From assembly GCA_964523395.1 (NCBI GenBank), contig CAZFXS010000002.1:1-64000 (forward strand): a stretch of DNA of 64,000 nt. The letters are read 5' to 3'. This DNA comes from JANYJZ01 sp964523395 (GTDB taxonomy: Bacteria > Bacteroidota > Ignavibacteria > UBA10030 > SZUA-254). A program made the translations under genes and the position numbers. Positions 25,445 through 33,966 of the stretch are shown here, in pieces; position 1 is the stretch's first letter; the number at the start of each line of letters is the position of its first letter. Below the pieces are notes generated by a model. The model was not told the DNA's origin and did no database searches. It saw nothing but the letters and a program-made list of their open reading frames with translations.

Positions 25445-26782
25445 CTATTCGGTGATACCGTATTCTTTTATCTTGAGGTATAAACCTTTTTCGCTGATGT
25501 TCAGTGCTTCTGCGCTTTTCTTCCTGTTGCCGCTGAACATCTTGAGGACTTTCTGGATATGCATTTTCTCGACATCATCAATCGAAAGCGATTCCGGAGC
25601 GTTTTCAATCTGACGGTCAGCAAGATGCAGATCCGAAAGTTCGATAGTGTCCCCCGGCGCCATAATGATGGCACCCTCTATCATGTGCTCCAGTTCGCGG
25701 ACATTCCCGGGCCATTCATACGCCAGCAATGCTTCCAATACCTGCTGGCTGAGTCGCTTGGGTTCTTTTGACTTGGATTTCTTTTTCAGAAAATAATCGA
25801 CAAGGAGCGGAATATCTTCGCGGTGATCTTTGAGAGGAGGAATTTTAATTGTGATGACATTCAACCTATATAACAGATCTTCGCGGAATTTTCCCGCACG
25901 GACGTCTTCCACTAAGTTTTTATTAGTGGCAGAAATAACGCGGACATCCGCTTTTAACTCATTAGTGCCGCCGACCCTGCGGAAGTCACCCGTTTCAAGG
26001 AACCGCAACAGTTTCGGTTGAATAACAGGGCTGATATCTCCCACTTCATCCAGAAAGAGTGTACCGCCATTCGCCACCTCAACCAATCCTGACTTCGCCG
26101 CGTAGGCATTTGTAAAAGCGCCTTTCTCATGGCCAAAGAGCTCACTCTCCAGAAGTGTGTCAGGTATCGAAGAACAATTTACAGGAACAAACGGACGATC
26201 TTTTCTCGGGCTTGATTTGTGAATAAGATTCGCGATCAGTTCTTTTCCGGTTCCGCTGGGACCGAGAATCAAAACAATCGAATCACTCTCCGCGACTCGT
26301 CTCGCACTGCTCAGGACTTGCTGAAATACTTTGCTCTGTCCGATAATTTCGAACGCACCTGTTTTCCGGGAAAGTTCAGTTTTGAGAAGCTTGTTGTCGA
26401 TGGAAAGTTTCTTGCGTTCCAGAGCGCGCTGAATTGTCTGTTCAATCTGGTCAATATCGTATGGTTTTCCAAGCACTTCATACGCGCCGAGTTTTGTGCT
26501 CTCGACCGCCATCTTTAGGTCGGCAAATTGCGAAAGGATAATAACCTGCGATGAAGGAGAATGTTCCTGGATAAACTTCAGAACTTCGGTGCCATCGACG
26601 CGCGGCATTTTCATGTCGAGCACGACAACATCGAACAACATTTTCTGGATAAGATTGATAGCTTCGACGCCATCAAAGGCAAGATCAACTTCGTAGGGAC
26701 CAAGTTCCTGAAGCGCTTCTTTCAGGAGCGTCGTCAGAGATGCTTCGTCATCGACTATGAGAATTTTATACCGCTGTGGCAT
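25445..26782 (-). CDS. Sigma-54-type response regulator (NtrC family) with GAFTNA loop
   Basis: The 445-residue protein has a receiver with D56 in VVLDMKMP, an AAA+ domain with Walker A GPSGTGKEL near 168-176 and Walker B GGTLFLDEVGD, and a C-terminal Fis-type HTH (NRKKSAEALNISEKGLYLKIKEYG). The sigma-54-contacting loop reads GAFTNA instead of GAFTGA, so Asn replaces the second Gly. Variants occur in nature, but the change may affect open-complex formation. It follows a single-domain receiver gene by 27 bases and probably shares its promoter. A hybrid kinase upstream is the likely signalling partner. Confidence 0.94.
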   Translation of the reverse strand: MPQRYKILIVDDEASLTTLLKEALQELGPYEVDLAFDGVEAINLIQKMLFDVVVLDMKMPRVDGTEVLKFIQEHSPSSQVIILSQFADLKMAVESTKLGAYEVLGKPYDIDQIEQTIQRALERKKLSIDNKLLKTELSRKTGAFEIIGQSKVFQQVLSSARRVAESDSIVLILGPSGTGKELIANLIHKSSPRKDRPFVPVNCSSIPDTLLESELFGHEKGAFTNAYAAKSGLVEVANGGTLFLDEVGDISPVIQPKLLRFLETGDFRRVGGTNELKADVRVISATNKNLVEDVRAGKFREDLLYRLNVITIKIPPLKDHREDIPLLVDYFLKKKSKSKEPKRLSQQVLEALLAYEWPGNVRELEHMIEGAIIMAPGDTIELSDLHLADRQIENAPESLSIDDVEKMHIQKVLKMFSGNRKKSAEALNISEKGLYLKIKEYGITE

Positions 26783-26809
26783 TGCTGCTACACAAGAACA
26801 GGTAGCGGT

Positions 26810-27178
26810 TTATTCACTCAACACGCGTTCAATGGTAGTGAGCAGGTCAACAAGATCGTACGGTTTACTAACAAAATCTTCAGCGCCATGTTTTTTGGAT
26901 TCAATGGCATTCTTAAGATCCGCAAACCCGGTTAACATAATTACCTTCACGGTGGGATACGATTTCTTGATAAATTTCAGTGCTTCAAAACCATCGACCT
27001 TCGGCATTTTAATATCAAGGAGAACAAGGTCAAATTTTTTGTTCTGCACCATCGCAATAGCCTCTTCGCCATCCGAAGCGGATGAGACTTCATACCCAAC
27101 ACTGGCAAGCTCACTGCTCAACACTGTTCGAAGGGCTTCCTCATCATCTACTACTAAAACGCGGCTCTTGTCGGCCAT
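26810..27178 (-). CDS. Single-domain response regulator (CheY-like receiver)
   Basis: The 122-residue protein is one receiver domain with acidic pair D11-D12, phospho-acceptor D55 in LVLLDIKMP, switch Thr in MLTGFAD and the conserved Lys in FVSKPYD. It has no output domain. It could relay phosphate between the hybrid histidine kinase and the NtrC-type regulator that follows it. A Shine-Dalgarno-like AAGGA lies about ten bases before the ATG. Confidence 0.93.
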   Translation of the reverse strand: MADKSRVLVVDDEEALRTVLSSELASVGYEVSSASDGEEAIAMVQNKKFDLVLLDIKMPKVDGFEALKFIKKSYPTVKVIMLTGFADLKNAIESKKHGAEDFVSKPYDLVDLLTTIERVLSE

Positions 27179-27247
27179 ACATGGTTCCTTGTATAATGTT
27201 CGAGAAAATTTTTTATGCTTCTGATGAAATGCGCCGATTTACGTGAC

Positions 27248-27278
27248 GCAAGGTAACTAAAACAGACAAAAAAAGCAA
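27248..27278 (-). promoter_or_regulatory. Possible promoter for the receiver/NtrC pair
   Basis: On the minus strand TTG (27278-27276), exactly 20 bases, then TACCTTGC (27255-27248). Only TA and TT of the -7 box match, but spacing is the same as in the perfect examples. The rest of the 210-base gap to the kinase gene shows no gene. Confidence 0.35.
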
Positions 27279-27388
27279 TATACATCCGTAGTTTTTTTCA
27301 TTTACTCTTATTCAAACAGTTCGTATTCTTCATCTGCCTGTACATCCGCAGTGAGCGAAACGATTTCTTATCTCATTAACCGATAAGG

Positions 27389-30079
27389 TCATGTTTTTTT
27401 AGCTTTCTTTCCATTTTTCCCTTCCTCATCCTCATGAAGAACGGAATCGAGTATCCGCAATAAGTTATCGGTTTGAATCGGCTTGGGTAAAAAAGCCTCA
27501 ACACGTGACTTCTTTATTTTTGCCAGCGTTTCCGTGTCAGTCATGCCGCTCACAGCAATAATCTTTATATCCGGCGCAAGGCGTTCGACCGTCCGTATCA
27601 GGGATGCGCCATCCATATTAGGCATCATCATATCAGTCAGCACCACACTGAATTTATTCCGGCTTTTCTCAATCGCTGTCAATGCTTCAATGCCGTCCTT
27701 CGCAGTCTGAATATGATAACCATATGCTTCCAGTGTTTCTTTTGTAATTTCACGAATCGACACTTCATCATCGACTACAAGAATCGATTCACCCCTTCCG
27801 GTGGGAAGATGACGTTTGGTTTCATCCTGCTGTTGGATCGAATCAACATTTGTGGCCGGTATATACACACGAAATTCGGTGCCTTGTCCAATAGTACTAT
27901 TAACCACAATGAACCCGCCGTAGCTTTTCACAATGGTCATTACTGTTGACAAACCCAGACCTGTTCCTTTTCCAACCTCTTTTGTCGTAAAGAATGGATC
28001 GAAGATTTTATCAAGAATATCCTGTGGGATTCCCGTTCCGGTATCCTGCACCGAAAGAACAACATAATTACCCGGTTTCGCATGAATATGAATCTTCGCT
28101 CCATCTTCATCAAGCGACACATTTTGAGCGCTCAAAGTGAGCTTGCCACCTTCAGGCATCGCATCGCGCGCATTTACCATCAAATTCAGAAAAATCTGAT
28201 GAAGCTGTGTAGCATCACCGGTGATCGTCCAGAGTCGTGTCGGAATATCAAAACACAACTTGATGGATTTCGGGAATGTTTCCTTCGTAATCTGTTCAAC
28301 CTCACGGAGAATATGCTTCAGCTGAAGCAACATGCGTTCCCCCTCGCTTCCGCGGGCAAATGTCAGTACCTGTTTGACGATATCCGCGCCCCGGCGGGCG
28401 CTGAGTGCAATGGTTGAAAGCACCTGCTGGGTTTTTTCATCCGCGTGCCTCTTCTGCAATCCCTGAATAGACATCAGAATGGGTGTCAGCACATTATTAA
28501 GGTCATGAGCGATACCACCGGCAAGCGTTCCGATGTTTTCAAGACGTTGCGCCCTGCGGAACTGTGTTTCCAGCTGGCGCTGTTCGGTAACATCGGTATT
28601 AACAACAAGGATAGACTTTGGTTTATCTTTATTATCGTTCATCAGCGTCCAGCGGCTTTCGACGATAATTTTCTTTCCTGTTAACGTCGTCTGCTTCAGT
28701 TCCCCGTTCCAGCTTCCGTTTTCAATGACCCCGGTGTAGGCAACACCAATACCTTCCACGCTTTCTTCCTGGAAAAGTTCGCGGGCGTCTTTATCAACCG
28801 CCGACTGTGATTCCACTCCATACAGCTTTTCCGCTCCACGGTTCCAATAAAGAATGCGATGATCGAGATTGCGCACAAGGATGGCATCGCCGGTAATGTC
28901 AAGAAGCGCGGCCTGCTCTCGGATTTGCTCTTCGGCCATTTTCCGTTCGGTAATATCCTGCCCGACACCTATCAGCGTACTGTTCAACCCGAGCGTATCC
29001 TGCCAGAGTATCCAGCGTGGTTTTCCTTGTACATCGATAATCTGCCGTTCATACGGAATAACACTAATGCGGTGTTCCCGGCGGGCGCACTTTGCAACCA
29101 TGTTGCGTTCTTTCATACGTTCGGCCAGGTCGGTTCTGCTCACTTTCCACCAGCCATCATCAAGAAGATCTTCCGGCTTATATCCCAGCACATGTTCAAA
29201 CGACGGGCTGGCATACTCAATACCACCCGTGGAATTTGCCACCAGAATCAACGCGCTCACTTTGTTAATAATCTCATTTGTGAGTTGAACTTGTTTTTCG
29301 ATAACCGCCCGTTTTTCGACTTCTTCTTCCAGTTGCCGGTCCCGCTTATCCAAAACTTGTGTCAGGCTGGTAACTTTCTTCAGGGTCGAGTCAACATTCA
29401 AAAGCAATGTATTTACAGCAGTGGCCAGACGTCCGGTTTCATCATTATACCTTGATGTTGCGCGGCTGTGCAAGTCACCTTTTGCGGCACGCTCTGCAAC
29501 TTCCGTGATATCTTTTATCGGACTTATCACCATAGTACTTATAAGAAACATCAACATTATACCGCTGACAAAGATTCCAAAACAAATAACTTCAACAAAC
29601 GCCTGATAGTCTTTTATGTCACGATTAATCTTTTCAAGTGAAAATCCTAAGTAGCAGATACCCGCTCTTTTCCCCTTCTTAAAGACCGGAGATGAAACCT
29701 TATAAAAAGCGCTATCTAATGAGACATCCTTACTCAAAAGATAATATGACTGCAGTTCAGCATTTGCAAGATTAAATGCCGCAATCACATTTCCGGAATC
29801 ATTCGCAAAAACAAAAAATTTCATTCCGTTCTGCCGATGAATGGAGGCGACGACTGTATCGAGATGATTCGGAGAAGTCGTCAACGCAACATTCAAAACC
29901 TGGGCAGCTATTGCAGCAGTGCCGTTACTTTTTTCTGCAAATGATTCTACTACCAGCTTCTTATGGTTTGCCGGGAAGTATAAAACTGCAAAACTACAAA
30001 AGACGCTCATCACCAACGCAAACAGCAAAACAAGTTTCGTCCGCATGGAAAGCGATGATATCATTGCTGTGAATTTCAT
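27389..30079 (-). CDS. Membrane-bound hybrid sensor histidine kinase (HAMP-PAS-PAS-HisKA-HATPase-REC)
   Basis: The 896-residue protein has TM1 near 13-33, a periplasmic sensor region of about 125 residues, TM2 near 160-185 and a HAMP domain to about 236. Two PAS domains follow (about 265-380 and 385-505). HisKA has the phospho-His H525 in GIAHDLNN. The ATPase domain has N-box NLMVNARDAM near 632 and G-box DTGTGIP near 679. The C-terminal receiver has D816 in VLTDMMMP, and the last residues are Lys-rich (GKNGKKAKK). It likely signals to the neighbouring receivers and NtrC-type regulator through a phosphorelay. No clear promoter was found in the 252-base upstream gap. Confidence 0.94.
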   Translation of the reverse strand: MKFTAMISSLSMRTKLVLLFALVMSVFCSFAVLYFPANHKKLVVESFAEKSNGTAAIAAQVLNVALTTSPNHLDTVVASIHRQNGMKFFVFANDSGNVIAAFNLANAELQSYYLLSKDVSLDSAFYKVSSPVFKKGKRAGICYLGFSLEKINRDIKDYQAFVEVICFGIFVSGIMLMFLISTMVISPIKDITEVAERAAKGDLHSRATSRYNDETGRLATAVNTLLLNVDSTLKKVTSLTQVLDKRDRQLEEEVEKRAVIEKQVQLTNEIINKVSALILVANSTGGIEYASPSFEHVLGYKPEDLLDDGWWKVSRTDLAERMKERNMVAKCARREHRISVIPYERQIIDVQGKPRWILWQDTLGLNSTLIGVGQDITERKMAEEQIREQAALLDITGDAILVRNLDHRILYWNRGAEKLYGVESQSAVDKDARELFQEESVEGIGVAYTGVIENGSWNGELKQTTLTGKKIIVESRWTLMNDNKDKPKSILVVNTDVTEQRQLETQFRRAQRLENIGTLAGGIAHDLNNVLTPILMSIQGLQKRHADEKTQQVLSTIALSARRGADIVKQVLTFARGSEGERMLLQLKHILREVEQITKETFPKSIKLCFDIPTRLWTITGDATQLHQIFLNLMVNARDAMPEGGKLTLSAQNVSLDEDGAKIHIHAKPGNYVVLSVQDTGTGIPQDILDKIFDPFFTTKEVGKGTGLGLSTVMTIVKSYGGFIVVNSTIGQGTEFRVYIPATNVDSIQQQDETKRHLPTGRGESILVVDDEVSIREITKETLEAYGYHIQTAKDGIEALTAIEKSRNKFSVVLTDMMMPNMDGASLIRTVERLAPDIKIIAVSGMTDTETLAKIKKSRVEAFLPKPIQTDNLLRILDSVLHEDEEGKNGKKAKKT

Positions 30080-30331
30080 AACACGCTATTTTCCAAAAAC
30101 TCTCTTATATCAGAGTGTAAAAACCATTTTTCTTCAATTTTTTCAATCTATCCGATTGATCATTTTTCGATGCTGAATCTCGGTAAATATTACTTGACTA
30201 GCTAATTGCACGTGATGCCAGTCATTTTTCAGTGGTGACGAATAACAACAAACTACACTCAGCATCGCTGCTCGGTTAACTGAAATAAGGATAAAAACGA
30301 GGGTTTTAGTGAAAGGGCTGGTGCCCGAAGA

Positions 30332-30733
30332 TTAACCGATAGGGGGTTCTTGAAAAGAGGAGGATGAGGGATTAGAAAGAAGATTTTTAATATGACGAAG
30401 TAATGTCTCTACACCAAATGGCTTGTTAACAAATCCATCCGCTCCCAAGCGCTGCGACATTTGAATATTATCCTCATTACCATAACCGGTGAGCATAATG
30501 ACCTTTGTGGAAGGGGATTGCTTTTTTATTTCTGCCAATGTTTCGAGGCCGTTCATCCTCGGCATCATCAGATCGAGAAGAACAAGGTGAATTGTTTCTT
30601 TTTGGATAACAGGCAATACATCCTCGCCGTCGTGCACAACAGTAACCTGGTAGCCTTCATCCCGCAGAAAGCCCGCGATTGTCACGCAGAGCAATTCTTC
30701 ATCATCAGCGATGATAATATGTTTCGTCGTCAA
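30332..30733 (-). CDS. Single-domain response regulator (CheY-like receiver)
   Basis: The 133-residue receiver has DD at 10-11, phospho-acceptor D54 in LVLLDLMMP, MLTGYGNED with the switch Thr, and the Lys in FVNKPFG. The tail is short, Ser/Pro-rich and without output domain. It follows the monooxygenase-fold gene by 32 bases and precedes the hybrid kinase by 252 bases on the same strand. It may be an accessory receiver in the kinase's relay. Confidence 0.92.
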   Translation of the reverse strand: MTTKHIIIADDEELLCVTIAGFLRDEGYQVTVVHDGEDVLPVIQKETIHLVLLDLMMPRMNGLETLAEIKKQSPSTKVIMLTGYGNEDNIQMSQRLGADGFVNKPFGVETLLRHIKNLLSNPSSSSFQEPPIG

Positions 30734-30765
30734 ATGGGTATTCCTTACTTAAATTTTCACCTCTG

Positions 30766-31125
30766 TTACCTTGCAAAGCCATCGGCAGGGATCATAAATT
30801 TTGCACCAACTTTGCTCAGCGCTTCTTTCACCTGCGCGCTCGGGGTTCCGTACACCATTTGGCGCGTCGGGGTCATGACAGAGATAAATCTCTTTACAAA
30901 TTTTTCATTAAATGTACGAACATGAATCATAGTCGCATCAGAATCCACGTAGCGCTCATAAATATGGCAGAATTTGACGTCTTCGCTTATCGACCATTCG
31001 TAGTTAAGCGTGTTAGGCTCATTCGCTTTCGTTGCTTCCACCATTTCTTTCATCAGCGCTTTAAGATTATCCAGTTCACCCGGTTTTATTGCCGATTCAA
31101 TCACCCAATAGACATTATTATCCAT
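30766..31125 (-). CDS. ABM (antibiotic biosynthesis monooxygenase)-fold protein
   Basis: The 119-residue protein has a ferredoxin-like dimeric alpha/beta-barrel pattern: IESAIKPGELDNLKALMKEM at the start, TLNYEWSISEDVKFCHIYERYVDSDA in the middle. It resembles putative quinol monooxygenases (YgiN-like), but the fold also serves non-enzymatic proteins. The ATG at 31125 is chosen because GGAAAG lies ten bases upstream; an upstream in-frame start would add 38 poorly conserved residues. A perfect inverted repeat covers its likely promoter. Confidence 0.8.
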   Translation of the reverse strand: MDNNVYWVIESAIKPGELDNLKALMKEMVEATKANEPNTLNYEWSISEDVKFCHIYERYVDSDATMIHVRTFNEKFVKRFISVMTPTRQMVYGTPSAQVKEALSKVGAKFMIPADGFAR

Positions 31126-31167
31126 GCAGTATTCTTTCCATATGAAGTAAGGTAATATCAATGAACG

Positions 31168-31202
31168 GGTTTCATAATAATGAAACCGGATGATTTTTGC
31201 AA
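31168..31202 (-). promoter_or_regulatory. Putative promoter with overlapping operator palindrome
   Basis: On the minus strand TTG (31202-31200), 20 bases, then TATTATGA (31179-31172). A perfect inverted repeat, GGTTTCAT-AATA-ATGAAACC, at 31168-31187 covers the -7 box. That layout is classic for a dimeric repressor. No repressor gene is adjacent. The -7 box itself is a weak match. Confidence 0.45.
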
Positions 31203-31397
31203 TGGATGAATAAAAGAAATTCTCGGGCCTGCCTTTCACTTGCGAAACCTTTTTAAAATCACCGAAGTCTAATTACTCGGGGGTCGCATCGCGGCATAAC
31301 ATCCTGTAACATTTGTTCTTACAAGACGTACTCTAAGCAGTCAAAGGGCATTCTTTTGGAAACGAATCACACCAAACCATCCTTAAAAGGTTTCATT

Positions 31398-32489
31398 ATG
31401 AAAAAGAGACTTTACATTGTTACGTTCCTTATAATTATTGCCGTTGCCGCGGGGTTGTATGTTTTCGGCGGTTCAAAAGACTCCACTGAAGGTGCCTTAC
31501 CGAAAGTAAAAGTGCAGAAAGGCAATATAATAGAGAAGGCACTTGCCGTCGGTACAATTGAACCGGAAAATGAAATCTCCATCAAATCCAAAGTTTCCGG
31601 TGTTGTAAAGCGAATTTTTGCCGATGCCGGCACATTCGTGAAAGCGGGTCAACCACTCCTTGAGGTCCGGCCCGATCCCACCCCGCTCGAACTCGCCGAC
31701 GCGAAACGCCAGGTTCAACTCGCCGAAGTGGAAGTTGACAACCTTAAAAAAGATATGGTGCGTCAGAAGTCGTTGGAGGAAAAACAACTGATCTCCACAA
31801 AAGAGTTTGAAGATTTCCAGCGAAAATTTCAGGAAGCCGAATTGCGGCTCCAGATTACCAAAGAAAAACTTGCATTGATGGAGAGCGGTAAAGTTACTAT
31901 CGATAAAACTGAAATCGAATCAATTATCAAAGCTCCCATCGACGGATATGTGTTGAGCAAGACTGTCGAAGTCGGCGATCCCGTCACACCACTAACGACA
32001 TATCAGGAAGGCACAGTCCTGATGAAGATGGCAAATATGGAGCGATTGCTCTTCAAAGGGACAATTGATGAAATTGACGTAGGCAAATTGAAAGAAGGAA
32101 TGACCGCTGAAATCAAAGTCGGTGCATTACCGAAAGACACAGTCAAGGGCGTCGTCCGTAAAATATCATTGAAAGCGGAGAAGAAAGACAACGCGACGAT
32201 CTTCCCGATAGAAATCCTGATACCAAAGGCAAGCAACACAACACTCCGTGCCGGATATTCTGCCAATGCGAACATCATCATCCAGCGCAAAGACAGCGTG
32301 CTGACGGTTCCGGAGCGGACGGTAACGTTTAGAAATGATTCTGCTTTCGTAAAAATCTCGCTCGGTCCGAAGAATGAAGAAGAGCGGTTAATAAAAACAG
32401 GATTGAGCGACGCCATCAATATCGAAATTATTTCCGGACTTCACGAAGGTGACGAGGTCATGGAGAAACCTGTGAAAGAGATTGAGTAA
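31398..32489 (+). CDS. MacA/HlyD-type efflux periplasmic adaptor
   Basis: The 363-residue protein has an N-terminal membrane anchor (residues 1-24), a split biotinyl-lipoyl domain (AVGTIEPENEISIKSKVSGVV near 50, IIKAPIDGYVL near 176), a coiled-coil hairpin at about 95-165, and beta-barrel and membrane-proximal parts. It is an MFP-family link between inner-membrane transporter and outer-membrane channel. The ATG at 31398 follows AAAAGG by seven bases and gives a proper signal anchor. The next two genes are MacB-type permeases, so it likely works with them. No outer-membrane TolC-like gene is nearby. Confidence 0.93.
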   Translation: MKKRLYIVTFLIIIAVAAGLYVFGGSKDSTEGALPKVKVQKGNIIEKALAVGTIEPENEISIKSKVSGVVKRIFADAGTFVKAGQPLLEVRPDPTPLELADAKRQVQLAEVEVDNLKKDMVRQKSLEEKQLISTKEFEDFQRKFQEAELRLQITKEKLALMESGKVTIDKTEIESIIKAPIDGYVLSKTVEVGDPVTPLTTYQEGTVLMKMANMERLLFKGTIDEIDVGKLKEGMTAEIKVGALPKDTVKGVVRKISLKAEKKDNATIFPIEILIPKASNTTLRAGYSANANIIIQRKDSVLTVPERTVTFRNDSAFVKISLGPKNEEERLIKTGLSDAINIEIISGLHEGDEVMEKPVKEIE

Positions 32490-32527
32490 ACAAATATTGT
32501 TTTCCACTTAATCAACACAAGAATATC

Positions 32528-32623
32528 GTAGCGTCCGACCTGCCCGCTGACACAGTCAGGCGGGTTGGTAATCAGATAGAAACACTTGGACTAACTAAGG
32601 TCCATTTATGAAATGGACGCTAC
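32528..32623. repeat. REP-like element bounded by GTAGCGTCC/GGACGCTAC inverted ends
   Basis: GTAGCGTCC (32528-32536) and its exact inverse GGACGCTAC (32615-32623) bound the segment. Inside is a hairpin-forming stretch, ACCTGCCCGCTGAC paired with GTCAGGCGGGTTGG, and a TGGAC...GTCCA palindrome. This looks like a REP/MITE-type element. No RAYT or other transposase is in the window. It separates the adaptor gene from the permease genes and creates a false upstream ATG at 32608. Confidence 0.6.
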
Positions 32624-32637
32624 ACCAATACTACATT

Positions 32638-33873
32638 ATGAATAACCTCCGAACCATACTCTCTGAATTTGTCCGCGACATGCGGGCGCAGAAACTCAGA
32701 ACATTCCTCACGGTGTTCGGGATTGTTTGGGGAACTGTTGCGATTGTTGTGCTGCTAGCATTCGGTATGGGCTTCAAACGTCAACTGGCAAAAAACATGC
32801 ACGGCATCGGCGAGAGCATTGCGATTATGTTTCCCGGGGCAACGACAAAAGCATACGAAGGATTCGGCGTCGGTAGGCCGATCTCGCTGATTGAGGACGA
32901 CGCGGCACTCTTGGCTTCACAGGTAAAAGAGATAGCGAACATCAGTCCGGAATACAGCTCTCGTGAGACTCCGCTTCGTCTTAACGAAAACATCATCAAT
33001 TCCCTCGTTGCCGGCATTCATCCGATTTACGGAGAGATGCGAAATATTGTACCTGCAATGGGTGGCAGATTCATCAACGACCTCGACTTGCAACAGCGGC
33101 GGCGTGTAGTTGTCCTCGGCGATGGTGTCAAAGAACTCCTCTTCGGCGAAAGTGATGCCATCGGCAAACTAATGTTCATCGGCGAAGTGCCGTTTACCGT
33201 CGTCGGCGTAATGATGAAAAAAACACAAAATTCATCCTATAACAGACGCGATAAAGACCGGGTGTTTATTCCTGCAAGCACATTCGCTTCGGTATTCGGG
33301 GTAACTCATGTCAATAATATTATTTATCAGCCTGCTGACCCGACCAAATCGGAAGAAGTAAATGAAAAAGTGAGACAGGTACTCGGCAAAAAATATAAAT
33401 TTGATCCCACTGATAAAGACGCGATATGGATTTGGGACACAACGGAGTTCGACAAATTCATGTTTTATTTCTTCCTCGCGTTTAACATTTTTATGGGAGT
33501 TATCGGAAGCTTCACACTTGCGGTCGGCGGCATTGGGGTCGCAAACATCATGTACATTGTGGTACAGGAACGCGTGAAGGAAATCGGCATCAAGCGGGCA
33601 GTCGGCGCGAAGAAATCAAATATCTTATTCCAATTCTTCATCGAAACAGTGTTTATCATCCTGCTCGGCTCATCCATCGGTTTTACGATTGCCGTCGGCA
33701 TTACACAGGCGATGCAATTCATTCCGATTAAAGAATACATCGGCTCACCTGAAATTTCCGTGGAAGTGGCAATTGCCACTGTGGTTCTTCTTTCGGCAAT
33801 CGGATTAATCGCGGGATTACTCCCTGCCAAACGCGCAGCCAATCTGAATGTGGTAGAATGTTTAAGAACATAA
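32638..33873 (+). CDS. MacB/FtsX-type ABC transporter permease (first copy)
   Basis: The 411-residue protein has one N-terminal TM (LRTFLTVFGIVWGTVAIVVL), a periplasmic MacB_PCD domain of about 220 residues, and three C-terminal TMs with the FtsX pattern GVANIMYIVVQERVKEIGIKRAVGA. It lacks an ATPase domain. The ATG at 32638 is chosen; an in-frame ATG at 32608 lies inside the repeat element and adds only repeat-derived residues. It pairs with a second permease at 33967 and the adaptor at 31398. An ATPase must come from elsewhere. Confidence 0.92.
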   Translation: MNNLRTILSEFVRDMRAQKLRTFLTVFGIVWGTVAIVVLLAFGMGFKRQLAKNMHGIGESIAIMFPGATTKAYEGFGVGRPISLIEDDAALLASQVKEIANISPEYSSRETPLRLNENIINSLVAGIHPIYGEMRNIVPAMGGRFINDLDLQQRRRVVVLGDGVKELLFGESDAIGKLMFIGEVPFTVVGVMMKKTQNSSYNRRDKDRVFIPASTFASVFGVTHVNNIIYQPADPTKSEEVNEKVRQVLGKKYKFDPTDKDAIWIWDTTEFDKFMFYFFLAFNIFMGVIGSFTLAVGGIGVANIMYIVVQERVKEIGIKRAVGAKKSNILFQFFIETVFIILLGSSIGFTIAVGITQAMQFIPIKEYIGSPEISVEVAIATVVLLSAIGLIAGLLPAKRAANLNVVECLRT

Positions 33874-33875
33874 AA

Positions 33876-33963
33876 CAATGAAAAATTCAAAAATCAAAGG
33901 ATTAACCCTGAAAAACATCCGCATTTCTAATTTTTACTTTTTCATTTTTACTTTTTACTTGAT
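33876..33963. repeat. A-rich and T-rich repeat arms between the permease genes
   Basis: The left part (33876-33900) is AAAAATTCAAAAATCAAAGG. The right part (33927-33963) is T-rich with CTTTTTCATTTTTACTTTTT, i.e. the same kind of repeat inverted. They resemble the tails of purE (5960) and of the OstA-like gene (54934). The two arms could pair and partly terminate transcription. Confidence 0.45.
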
Positions 33964-33966
33964 CCC

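Noticed and set aside
27375..30345. TTAACCGATA word at the 3' side of both the hybrid kinase and the receiver at 30332
   Set aside because: Only about ten bases are shared and one copy lies in a stop codon context; likely chance.
32608..32637. Upstream ATG for the first FtsX permease
   Set aside because: It lies in the end of the REP-like element, and the residues it adds are repeat-derived; ATG 32638 gives the family start.
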